Shown here in pieces: positions 1 through 5,716 of a stretch of DNA of 6,584 nt. A program made the position numbers and the translations under genes. The notes under the pieces were generated by a model, which saw nothing but the letters and a program-made list of their open reading frames with translations, was not told where the DNA came from and ran no database searches. Where the stretch lies: assembly GCA_020723365.1 (NCBI GenBank), contig DYJB01000148.1, positions 1-6,584 on the forward strand, in the 5' to 3' direction. Source of the DNA: Candidatus Aquidulcis sp. (GTDB taxonomy: Bacteria; Chloroflexota; Anaerolineae; Anaerolineales; E44-bin32). Every line of letters starts with the position of its first letter. The first letter of the stretch is position 1.

Positions 1-755
1 CTGTGCGAGTGGCCGGCTACGGCGAAACGCTGCCGCCCTTCCGGCTGGCGCTCGTCCTGGTGAAGGCGTACCAGACCGATGCGGCTGCAGCGGCGCTCGC
101 ACCCTGGCTGGCGCCCGAGGGCCTGGCGGTGACCCTCCAGAACGGTCTGGGGAACCTGGAGCTGCTGGCGGCGCGGCTGGGCCCGGAGCGCGTGGCGCTG
201 GGCGTGACGACCGCCGGGGCGACCCTCCTTGCGCCCGGGATTGTGCGCGAGGGCGGCGCCGGGCCGACGTCCATGGCGAACCACCCGCGCTGCGCATCGC
301 TGCTGCAACTCCTGCGCAGCGCAGGGCTGCCCGCCGATCTGGTCGACGATGCGCTTGGCCTGGCGTGGGGCAAGCTGGCCATCAGCGCCGCCGTCAATCC
401 CATCGCTGCTCTGCTGCGCGTCCCGAACGGCGGCTTGCTCGAGCCTCGAGCGCGTGGGGCGCTGCAGGCGGCGGGCATGGCGATGAGGGAAGCGGAGGCG
501 ACGGCGCAGGCCGCCGGCATCCAACTGCCGTATGCGGATGCGCCGGCCGAGCTGGAAGCCGTCCTGCGCCGCACCGCCGCCAACCGCGCCTCGATGCTGC
601 AGGATATCGAGGCCGATCGTCGAACGGAAGTCGAAGCCATCAACGGCGCCGTGGTGCGGGAGGCGGAGAGGCGCGGCGTCCCGGTGCCTGTCAATCGGGT
701 GCTGCTGGGGCTGATTCGCTCACTTGCGCTTTCGCCGTCGGGAGGGGAGCCGTGA
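1..755 (+). CDS. panE: 2-dehydropantoate 2-reductase (ketopantoate reductase), C-terminal part
   Basis: Reduces ketopantoate to pantoate with NADPH in the cytoplasm, the second step of pantothenate synthesis. The left edge of the window removes the N-terminal Rossmann nucleotide-binding glycine motif, so the true start is upstream; the GTG at 3 is only the first in-frame start-like codon. Numbering from that GTG, the family landmarks run in order: LVLVKAYQT (about 17-25), TLQNGLGN (44-51), GVTTAGAT (67-74), WGKLA with the catalytic Lys (K124), NP..ALLRVPNG (132-143), NRASMLQD (N194, S197) and TEVEAING with the catalytic Glu (E209). The N-S-E spacing matches N241, S244 and E256 of E. coli PanE. 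One oddity is Ser128 at the position of substrate-contacting Asn180 in E. coli. The gene is followed without a gap by panC (4-nt overlap), which supports the pantothenate assignment over other 6-phosphogluconate dehydrogenase-like reductases. Confidence 0.93.
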   Translation, partial: VRVAGYGETLPPFRLALVLVKAYQTDAAAAALAPWLAPEGLAVTLQNGLGNLELLAARLGPERVALGVTTAGATLLAPGIVREGGAGPTSMANHPRCASLLQLLRSAGLPADLVDDALGLAWGKLAISAAVNPIAALLRVPNGGLLEPRARGALQAAGMAMREAEATAQAAGIQLPYADAPAELEAVLRRTAANRASMLQDIEADRRTEVEAINGAVVREAERRGVPVPVNRVLLGLIRSLALSPSGGEP

Positions 756-1597
756 GGGTCGTCCATCATCTGGCGGAGCTGCGCGCCGAACGCACCCGGC
801 TGAAGGATCCGCTCGGGCTGGTGCCGACGATGGGTTTTCTCCACGACGGCCATGCCTCGCTCGTTCGGCGGGCGCGCCTCGAGTGCGCCAGCGTGGCGGT
901 GAGCATCTTCGTCAACCCCACCCAGTTCGGACCCCAGGAGGACCTGGCGACCTACCCGCGCGATCTAGCGCGGGATCTGGCGCTGCTGGAGGCTGAAGGC
1001 GCCGACCTGGTGTGGGTCCCCGAGGTGGATGACGTCTACCCGCCGGGCGATCAGACCTGGGTGTCGGTGGAGCAAGTGACCCGGCGCCTGGAGGGCGAAC
1101 GCCGCCCGGGCCACTTTCGGGGCGTGACAACGGTCGTGGCCAAGCTGCTGCACGCCTTCGAGCCGCAGCGAGCCTACTTCGGCCAGAAGGACGCCCAGCA
1201 GGCGGTGGTGATCCGGCGCATGGTGCGCGACCTGCTCTGGCCGGTGGAGGTCGTCGTCTGCCCGACGGTGCGTGAGCCGGACGGCCTGGCGCTTTCGAGC
1301 CGCAACTCCTACCTCTCGGCGGGCGAGCGCATGGCGGCCGGCGTGCTGTACCGGTCGCTGCGCGCCGCGGCGGAGGCGTTCGCCTCTGGAACCTATCAGG
1401 CCGAGGGGCTACGCCAGATCCTGCGCGCAACGCTGGCGGGCGAGCCGCTGACCCGGCCGCACTACGTCTCGGTGGCGGACCCGGAGACGCTGCAGGAGTT
1501 GCAGGGCGAGGTGTCCCGGGCGCTGCTGTCGATGGCCGTGTCGATTGGGAAGACGACGCTGATTGACAACATGCTCGTGGGTGGAGAAGGAAGTTAG
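752..1597 (+). CDS. panC: Pantothenate synthetase (pantoate--beta-alanine ligase)
   Basis: Joins pantoate and beta-alanine using ATP, through a pantoyl-adenylate intermediate, to give pantothenate; a cytoplasmic enzyme of the nucleotidyltransferase superfamily. At 281 residues it has the normal family length. Visible motifs are PTMGFLHDGH (25-34, the HIGH-like ATP site), SIFVNPTQF (51-59), the pantoate/beta-alanine region RPGHFRGV (118-125), GQKDAQQ (144-150) and LSSRNSYLS (181-189, the KMSKS-like loop). The start is GTG at 752, which overlaps the panE stop (GTGA, 752-755) and follows the strong Shine-Dalgarno GGAGGGGAG at 741-749. The frame stays open far upstream inside panE, but that extension has no family similarity and runs through a real gene. 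The 4-nt overlap implies translational coupling with panE. It stops at TAG, which falls inside a 7-bp tandem repeat; a second in-frame TAG follows at 1616. Confidence 0.96.
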   Translation: MRVVHHLAELRAERTRLKDPLGLVPTMGFLHDGHASLVRRARLECASVAVSIFVNPTQFGPQEDLATYPRDLARDLALLEAEGADLVWVPEVDDVYPPGDQTWVSVEQVTRRLEGERRPGHFRGVTTVVAKLLHAFEPQRAYFGQKDAQQAVVIRRMVRDLLWPVEVVVCPTVREPDGLALSSRNSYLSAGERMAAGVLYRSLRAAAEAFASGTYQAEGLRQILRATLAGEPLTRPHYVSVADPETLQELQGEVSRALLSMAVSIGKTTLIDNMLVGGEGS

Positions 1598-1626
1598 CGA
1601 GTAGCAGCCAGCAGCTAGCCGCTAGA
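1592..1626. repeat. Degenerate 7-bp tandem repeat between panC and coaX
   Basis: Five consecutive 7-mers can be read: AGTTAGC, GAGTAGC, AGCCAGC, AGCTAGC and CGCTAGA, sharing roughly an AGCTAGC pattern. The first unit contains the panC stop codon. The last two units also form a short perfect inverted repeat, CTAGC-C-GCTAG (1615-1625). No function is evident; it resembles short heptameric spacer repeats known in some bacterial genomes. Confidence 0.55.
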
Positions 1627-1654
1627 CGTTCGTTGCTGCACTTGGGAGGTCCCC

Positions 1655-2422
1655 ATGCTTCTGACAATCGACATCGGCAACACCAACCTGACGCTTGGCC
1701 TGTACCGCGGTGAGGAGCGAGCGGCGGCGTGGCGCCTGGCGACGGCCCACGAGCGCATGCCCGACGAGTACGGGCTGCAGCTGCTGGGGCTGCTCGAGCA
1801 TGCCGGCTGTCCGCTGAGCGAGGTGGAGGGCATCGTCCTGGCGTCGGTCGTGCCGCCTCTGACGGGCACGCTGAGCCAGGCCTGCGAGACGTATCTGGGC
1901 CGCAAGCCGCTGGTGGTCGACGCGGGCGTAAAGACGGGTGTGCGCATTCACTACGACGATCCGCGGGCAGTGGGTGCCGACCGGGTGGTCGACGCCGCTG
2001 CGGTGAAGAAGCTCTACGGCGGCCCGGCGTGCGTCGTCGATTTCGGGACGGCGACGACCTTCGAGGCCATCTCGGCCGAGGGCGATTTCTTGGGCGGCGC
2101 CATCGCCCCGGGCATCGGGATCGCCGCTGAGGCGCTCTACCAGCGGACGGCCAAGCTGCAGCGCGTTGATCTGGCGCGGCCGCCGGCCGCCATCGGGCGC
2201 AACACCGTCCATGCCATTCAGTCCGGGCTGCTCTTCGGCTACGTCGGCCTGGTCGAGGGGATGGTGGCGCGCTTCCGCAAGGAGCTCGGTCCCACGATGA
2301 AGGTCATCGGCACCGGCGGCCTGGTGGACCTGCTGGCGGCGGAGACGGACGTGATCGAGATCAAGGCGCCCTGGCTGACGCTGGATGGTCTGCGGCTGAT
2401 CTGGGAGATGAATCAGAGTTGA
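1655..2422 (+). CDS. coaX: Type III pantothenate kinase
   Basis: Phosphorylates pantothenate to 4'-phosphopantothenate, the first committed step of coenzyme A synthesis. Members of this ASKHA-fold family are typically insensitive to CoA feedback, need a monovalent cation and have poor ATP affinity. The 255-residue length is typical. Motifs are DIGNTN near the N terminus (6-11, phosphate-binding loop), ASVVPP (63-68), YDDPRAVGADR (100-110, including the catalytic-site Asp109), VDFGTATTF (128-136) and GGAIAPGI (147-154). A late GTGGL segment precedes the C terminus. The ATG at 1655 is preceded by GGGAGGT (1644-1650) at good spacing. It lies 57 nt after panC on the same strand, so the three genes probably form one operon covering consecutive steps. 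The alternative name Baf family regulator/kinase refers to the same fold. Confidence 0.95.
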   Translation: MLLTIDIGNTNLTLGLYRGEERAAAWRLATAHERMPDEYGLQLLGLLEHAGCPLSEVEGIVLASVVPPLTGTLSQACETYLGRKPLVVDAGVKTGVRIHYDDPRAVGADRVVDAAAVKKLYGGPACVVDFGTATTFEAISAEGDFLGGAIAPGIGIAAEALYQRTAKLQRVDLARPPAAIGRNTVHAIQSGLLFGYVGLVEGMVARFRKELGPTMKVIGTGGLVDLLAAETDVIEIKAPWLTLDGLRLIWEMNQS

Positions 2423-2622
2423 GGGCAGAGTGGCGGCTTGGCCAGTAGGGCGCCCGGCGGATGGGTCCGGTCCCCGGGGTCCTGGCGGACGTCAGCCGGC
2501 CCCACTGTCAGCCGATCGAGGTTGACGCCGGAGGCTCTTTGGCGGCCAAGGGCCGTGCACGGGTGGGGCAGGATCGCGAAGCCCGCCCGGCCTGACGGCC
2601 GCGGATGATCCCGGCATGACTG

Positions 2623-2628
2623 TATACT
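2623..2628 (+). promoter_or_regulatory. Possible -10 box (TATACT) upstream of the isomerase gene
   Basis: TATACT matches the sigma-70-type consensus TATAAT at five of six bases and sits in the only AT-rich island of an otherwise very G+C-rich spacer. No good -35 hexamer lies at 16-18 bp upstream, so the promoter is weak, activator-dependent or not real. If it is used, the leader to the ATG at 2752 would be about 115 nt. Confidence 0.3.
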
Positions 2629-2687
2629 CGCTCTGTCCGGCTCGGACCTCGGGCGGGTTGTGCCGCGTTGTGATTGCCTGTGGGAGT

Positions 2688-2697
2688 GCGCATGCGC
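2688..2697. promoter_or_regulatory. 10-bp palindrome GCGCATGCGC, possible operator
   Basis: A perfect inverted repeat lying between the TATACT box and the first cassette gene, where a repressor site could act. A partly similar stretch, GCATCCGG, follows at 2713-2720. Short palindromes of G and C arise easily in such DNA, so support is weak. Confidence 0.2.
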
Positions 2698-2751
2698 CGG
2701 CAACGGTGGCTTGCATCCGGTGACTCCAGTCCCTGAGGCGACGCTCCGCCC

Positions 2752-3600
2752 ATGCTCGGCTATGCGCCCAATGTCAGCTGGCTCTTCACCGATCGGCCGT
2801 TTGCCGAGAGGCTGAAGGCAGTCATCGATCTTGGTTTCGAGGCCGTGGAATTCGGATTCCCCTCGCATGCAGACGTGGACGCCCTGGCCTCGGCCCGGCA
2901 GGAGTTCGGGCTTCACGTGGTCATGTTCAACCAGGATGTCCCGGTATGGGATGCGGCGAACCGCGGCTATCTGGCCGATCCGGCCCGCCGAGGTGAGTTC
3001 CAGGCCAGGCTGGCGCAGGCACTTGAGATCGCAAGCCGGCTGGGGGCCGAGAAGATCATGCTCCCGGCCGGCGTGCGCCTGCCTGAGCTGAGGCGTGAAG
3101 TGCAGCTGGAGTGTGCGATGGAGAACCTGCGCGCCGCCGCGCCGATGGCGGCGCAGGCACAGGTTATCCTGACGATCGAAGTGCTCAACCCCGCGGACAA
3201 CCCGGGCTACTTCCTGACATCGTCGAAGGACGCCGTGGATACTGTGCGCCAGGTGGCGCATCCGTGTGTGCGATTCCAGATGGACACGTACCACTTGCAG
3301 CGGCTGGAGGGGAACCTGCTGGGCACACTGGGCGCCAACATCGAGTGGATCGGGCACATCCAGTTCGCGGACGAGCCCGGCAGGCACGAGCCGGGAACTG
3401 GAAGGATCCGCTTTGGGGAGCTTGAGGCGGCAGCGGAGGCGGGCGGCTATCGCGGCTACATCGGGCTGGAATACACACCGTTGGCGTCGAGCGCGCAGGC
3501 GCTGGCGTGGGTGCCTGCGGCGCAACGCTCTCCGGCGGGCCGCCGGAAGCCCCGGCAGGCGCCGCCCAACGAGCCCGGCACAAGGAGAGACTCATGCTGA
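2752..3600 (+). CDS. hyi: Hydroxypyruvate isomerase-family TIM-barrel protein
   Basis: A member of the xylose isomerase-like (AP endonuclease 2) TIM-barrel superfamily, closest to hydroxypyruvate isomerase Hyi, which interconverts hydroxypyruvate and tartronate semialdehyde. The related 2-oxo-tetronate isomerase OtnI acts on a 4-carbon acid and cannot be excluded. Landmarks shared with E. coli Hyi are the N-terminal PNVSWLF (6-12), GFEAVEFGFP (28-37), FNQDVPVWD (59-67), the IEVLN strand with E143, PGYFLT (151-156), FQMDTYHLQRLEG (175-187, D178), GHIQFADEPGRHEPGTG (201-217) and GLEYTP with E240. E143 and E240 coincide with the catalytic/metal glutamates. An in-frame TGA at 2734 makes the ATG at 2752 the first possible start; its Shine-Dalgarno is poor (GAGG at 2735-2738, about 13 nt away). 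The protein is 282 residues against about 258 in E. coli, because of a Pro/Arg-rich tail after about residue 256. It overlaps the next gene by 7 nt. Confidence 0.82.
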   Translation: MLGYAPNVSWLFTDRPFAERLKAVIDLGFEAVEFGFPSHADVDALASARQEFGLHVVMFNQDVPVWDAANRGYLADPARRGEFQARLAQALEIASRLGAEKIMLPAGVRLPELRREVQLECAMENLRAAAPMAAQAQVILTIEVLNPADNPGYFLTSSKDAVDTVRQVAHPCVRFQMDTYHLQRLEGNLLGTLGANIEWIGHIQFADEPGRHEPGTGRIRFGELEAAAEAGGYRGYIGLEYTPLASSAQALAWVPAAQRSPAGRRKPRQAPPNEPGTRRDSC

Positions 3601-4481
3601 AGGTTCCACCCTTTGGCGTCATCCCGGCGATGGTGACGCCCATGACGGCGGAGGAGGAGGTTCACGAAGGCTCCCTCCGCAAGCTGACCAACTTCCTGAT
3701 CGGTGGTGGAGTCCATGGCCTCTTTTCCGTCGGGAGCCAGGGAGAAGCGTGGGCGCTGTCCCACGACGAGAAGCGCAGGGTGTGGGAGACGGTCGTCGAC
3801 GAAGCGCGGGGCCGCGTGCCGGTCTACGCCGGGACGGTGGCCGCGACCACGCGCGAGACCATCGAGCTGACGCGGCTGGCGGAGAAGTCGGGCATCGATG
3901 CCGTTTCCATCCTGTCCCCCTACTTCATCCGGCCGAACGAGGACGAGCTTCTCAACCACTACAAAGCCACCGCCGAGTCGACGAGCCTTCCCATTCTGGT
4001 GTACTCCAACCCGATGCGGACCAACGTGAGGATCTCCCCGGGCCTGCTCGGCCGCCTGGCAGAGGTTCCGGGAATCGTCGGGATGAAGGACTCGAGCGGT
4101 GAGCTGGAGCTGACGGCGGAGTACATCCGGGTCGTCCCGCCGGATTTCTCGGTGCTGGTGGGGCTCGACACGCTGATCTACGCCGGACTGACCTATGGGG
4201 CGAAGGGATCGATCGCGGCGACAGCCAATGTCAAGCCCGCCCTGGCGGCCTCGATCTACGACCGGTACATGCAGGGAGATCTGGAAGGTGCCCTCCAGGC
4301 GCAGCGTGCGCTGGCACCGCTCCGCCTGGCTTTCACGTGGGGAACCTACCCGGTTGTGATCAAAGAGGCCCTGAACCTGATCGGGATGGACGTCGGCCCC
4401 TGCCGGGCGCCCGTCGGGCCGCTGGCGGACGAGCAGCGGGAACGGTTGCGCAAGGTGTTGCAGGGTATGGAAGGGATCTGA
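3594..4481 (+). CDS. DHDPS/N-acetylneuraminate lyase-family aldolase or dehydratase, substrate uncertain
   Basis: A 295-residue class I Schiff-base (beta/alpha)8 lyase. This family covers dihydrodipicolinate synthase and catabolic aldolases or dehydratases of keto-sugar acids. A fixed +4 offset to E. coli DapA aligns the site: Schiff-base Lys165 in GMKDSSG, Tyr137 in VYSNPMRT, carboxylate-binding Arg142, and GSQGE (47-51) where DapA has GTTGE. Two DapA positions are changed: Thr45 is Gln49, and the triad Tyr107 donated across the dimer is Phe111 (SPYF). Arg142 is DapA-like, but the altered triad and the setting between two sugar isomerases favour a catabolic 2-keto-acid substrate over lysine synthesis. 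The ATG at 3594 has AAGGAGAG (3582-3589) upstream and overlaps the hyi stop (ATGCTGA), so the two are likely coupled and may act in sequence. An in-frame reading further upstream inside hyi is not supported by similarity. Confidence 0.85.
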   Translation: MLKVPPFGVIPAMVTPMTAEEEVHEGSLRKLTNFLIGGGVHGLFSVGSQGEAWALSHDEKRRVWETVVDEARGRVPVYAGTVAATTRETIELTRLAEKSGIDAVSILSPYFIRPNEDELLNHYKATAESTSLPILVYSNPMRTNVRISPGLLGRLAEVPGIVGMKDSSGELELTAEYIRVVPPDFSVLVGLDTLIYAGLTYGAKGSIAATANVKPALAASIYDRYMQGDLEGALQAQRALAPLRLAFTWGTYPVVIKEALNLIGMDVGPCRAPVGPLADEQRERLRKVLQGMEGI

Positions 4482-4730
4482 AACGGAACCCCGCACGCCG
4501 GGGGGAAAGCCACTCGCTCATCGGGTGGGGGACGATTGGCCGGCGGGGGGCATACGAGGAGCACTTGGGCGCCATCGGTCGCTGCGGTATCTTGGCCAGG
4601 TGAGGAACCCGCACGGAGGGCGCCGCTCAGAATCGCGCCGCCCTGCCGGCGGGAGCCCGGTGTACGGCGGCGACCACGCTCGGCCACAGGCCCGCCGCCG
4701 CAGCCGATCCCAAGCGACGAGGAGAAGCCT
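4482..4730. other. 249-nt spacer between the lyase and the second isomerase
   Basis: No family-like coding sequence is seen. The downstream isomerase frame is open to about 4536, but that stretch is Arg/Pro-rich low-complexity sequence, and the strong ribosome site at 4719 argues for a start at 4731. A 5-bp hairpin CCCCG-CACGC-CGGGG (4489-4503) begins 8 nt after the lyase stop but lacks a T-run, and another small hairpin CCGCC-CTGCC-GGCGG lies at 4638-4652. A possible promoter is listed separately. Confidence 0.55.
4565..4593 (+). promoter_or_regulatory. Possible sigma-70-type promoter for the second isomerase
   Basis: TTGGGC (4565-4570) and TATCTT (4588-4593) are separated by exactly 17 bp. 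They match the consensus at three and four of six bases respectively. The location in the longest gap inside the cassette is suitable and would give a leader of about 130 nt. The hexamers are weak, so this could be chance. Confidence 0.25.
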
Positions 4731-5648
4731 ATGGACAAGCACTGGAACCACTACTGCACGATGAGCATCGTGCACTTCATGGCCTACCCGGCGACGATCA
4801 CGGGCGATGGCCCGATCGCCGCCACGGTGAGCAAGATCGCCGGGGACGCGTTCTTCGGGGCGGTCGAGATCACGCACATCAACGATGCGGCGGAGCGCCA
4901 GAAGACCCGTGACGTGATCGAGGCGGCGCACATCAAGGTCGGCTACGGCGGCCAGCCGCTGGTGCTGCGTGGCAAGCTCAGCCCCAACAGCCTGGAGGAG
5001 GCCGAGCGGCAGGCGGCGGTGACGGCGCTCAAGGCCGGCATCGACGAGGCAGGCGACGTGGGTGCGAAGCGGCTGGCCTTTCTCTCGGGCAAGGACCCGG
5101 GGGACAAGGACCGGCCGGCGGCGCTCAAGGCGCTGATCCAGTCGACGAAGGAGCTGTGCGCCTACGGCCAGGAGCGGGGCATCGGCCTGACCTGCGAGAC
5201 CTTCGACCGGGCGATCGACAAGAAGGCCCTCATCGGCCCGAGCGACTTCGCCGCCGAGTACGCCGCGGCGGTGCGCAAGGACTATCCCGACTTCGGGTTG
5301 ATGTACGACCTGAGCCACCAGCCGCTGCTGTACGAGGAGTCGGAGAAGGCGCTCAAGCAGCTCAAGCCGCACCTGGTTCACATTCACGTCGGCAACGGCG
5401 TGCGCGACGAGGGCAAACCGGGCTATGGCGACCTGCACCCGCGCTTTGGCTGGCCGGGCGGGTGCAACGACGTGGACGAGCTGGCGGTCTTCATCCGGGC
5501 GCTGTTCAAGGTCGGGTACCTGGCGGAGGGCAAGAAGGAGAAGCCGTGGGTCGGCTTCGAGGTCAAGCCGCAGTCGGAGAAGGAGACGCCGGAGCAGGTG
5601 ATCGCCGGGACGAAGCGCGTGTGGGCAGAAGCCTGGGCGATGGCCTGA
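4731..5648 (+). CDS. Sugar phosphate isomerase/epimerase-like TIM-barrel protein
   Basis: A 305-residue cytoplasmic protein of the xylose isomerase-like (AP endonuclease 2) superfamily, in which a divalent metal held by acidic and His residues drives isomerisation or epimerisation of sugars and their derivatives. The likely metal and active-site residues fall on successive barrel strands: Glu156 in CETFDR, Asp193 and His196 in YDLSHQPLL, His219 in VHIHVGNG, Asp234/His236 in YGDLHPRFGWPGG, and Glu277 in GFEVKP. The start at ATG 4731 follows GAGGAGA (4719-4725) with about 6 nt spacing. It differs clearly from the Hyi-type protein upstream: no shared N-terminal motif and a different metal-site context, so it is not a tandem duplicate. 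The substrate is unknown. It lies 68 nt before the transketolase-like gene and may supply its ketose donor or acceptor. Naming a specific reaction is not justified. Confidence 0.8.
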   Translation: MDKHWNHYCTMSIVHFMAYPATITGDGPIAATVSKIAGDAFFGAVEITHINDAAERQKTRDVIEAAHIKVGYGGQPLVLRGKLSPNSLEEAERQAAVTALKAGIDEAGDVGAKRLAFLSGKDPGDKDRPAALKALIQSTKELCAYGQERGIGLTCETFDRAIDKKALIGPSDFAAEYAAAVRKDYPDFGLMYDLSHQPLLYEESEKALKQLKPHLVHIHVGNGVRDEGKPGYGDLHPRFGWPGGCNDVDELAVFIRALFKVGYLAEGKKEKPWVGFEVKPQSEKETPEQVIAGTKRVWAEAWAMA

Positions 5649-5678
5649 GCCACAGGATTGCACGGCAAGGGAAACGAA

Positions 5679-5700
5679 GCCGCCCGGGCTCCGGGACGGC
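5679..5700 (+). other. G+C-rich hairpin just upstream of the transketolase ribosome site
   Basis: GCCG-CCCGG (5679-5687) pairs with CCGGG-A-CGGC (5691-5700): nine base pairs with a single bulged A and a GCT triloop. It ends 1 nt before the purine-rich Shine-Dalgarno stretch (5702-5710). There is no T-run, so it is not a classical terminator; it might stabilise a processed mRNA end or affect initiation. Confidence 0.4.
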
Positions 5701-5716
5701 GAAAGAGGAGAACCGC

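Larger units (their letters stand above)
2423..2751. other. 329-nt spacer between coaX and the catabolic cassette
   Basis: No convincing gene is present on either strand; open frames here are short, Arg/Pro/Ala-rich and match no family I recognise. No tRNA or known riboswitch pattern was recognised, and no clear terminator hairpin with a T-run follows coaX. It does contain a palindromic CCCCGGGG (no loop, so a poor terminator), the AT-rich TATACT box near 2623 and a 10-bp palindrome at 2688. The best guess is the end of the coenzyme A operon plus the promoter and leader of the downstream cassette. Confidence 0.6.

Noticed and set aside
365..751. Upstream extension of the panC frame inside panE
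   Set aside because: Low-complexity Arg/Gly-rich translation in the wrong frame of panE. The GTG at 752 has a strong ribosome site and gives the normal PanC length.
2468..2490. Terminator hairpin around CCCCGGGG after coaX
   Set aside because: The palindrome has no loop, flanking pairs are broken by mismatches and no T-run follows.
2640..2751. Cobalamin or TPP riboswitch upstream of the isomerase
   Set aside because: Phrases such as CCGGTGAC and CCTGAGG resemble pieces of these, but the diagnostic conserved boxes in the right order are missing.
2413..3525. Long minus-strand open frame of about 370 codons opposite the hyi gene
   Set aside because: Its translation is Arg/His/Leu-rich with no family motif, and it lies opposite a clearly recognisable gene. 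In G+C-rich DNA, antisense frames stay open by codon bias.
3456..4496. Minus-strand open frame opposite the lyase gene
   Set aside because: No recognisable domain or ribosome site, compositionally biased, and a mirror of a conserved + strand gene.
4489..4503. Rho-independent terminator after the lyase gene
   Set aside because: Only a 5-bp stem and followed by GG and AAAG, not a T-run.
4536..4730. N-terminal extension of the second isomerase
   Set aside because: Arg/Pro-rich with no barrel-like sequence, no good ribosome site at the upstream start, while GAGGAGA stands at the right distance from ATG 4731.
4518..5663. Minus-strand open frame opposite the second isomerase
   Set aside because: Leu/Arg/Val-rich antisense shadow without motifs; the + strand frame has clear metal-site residues.
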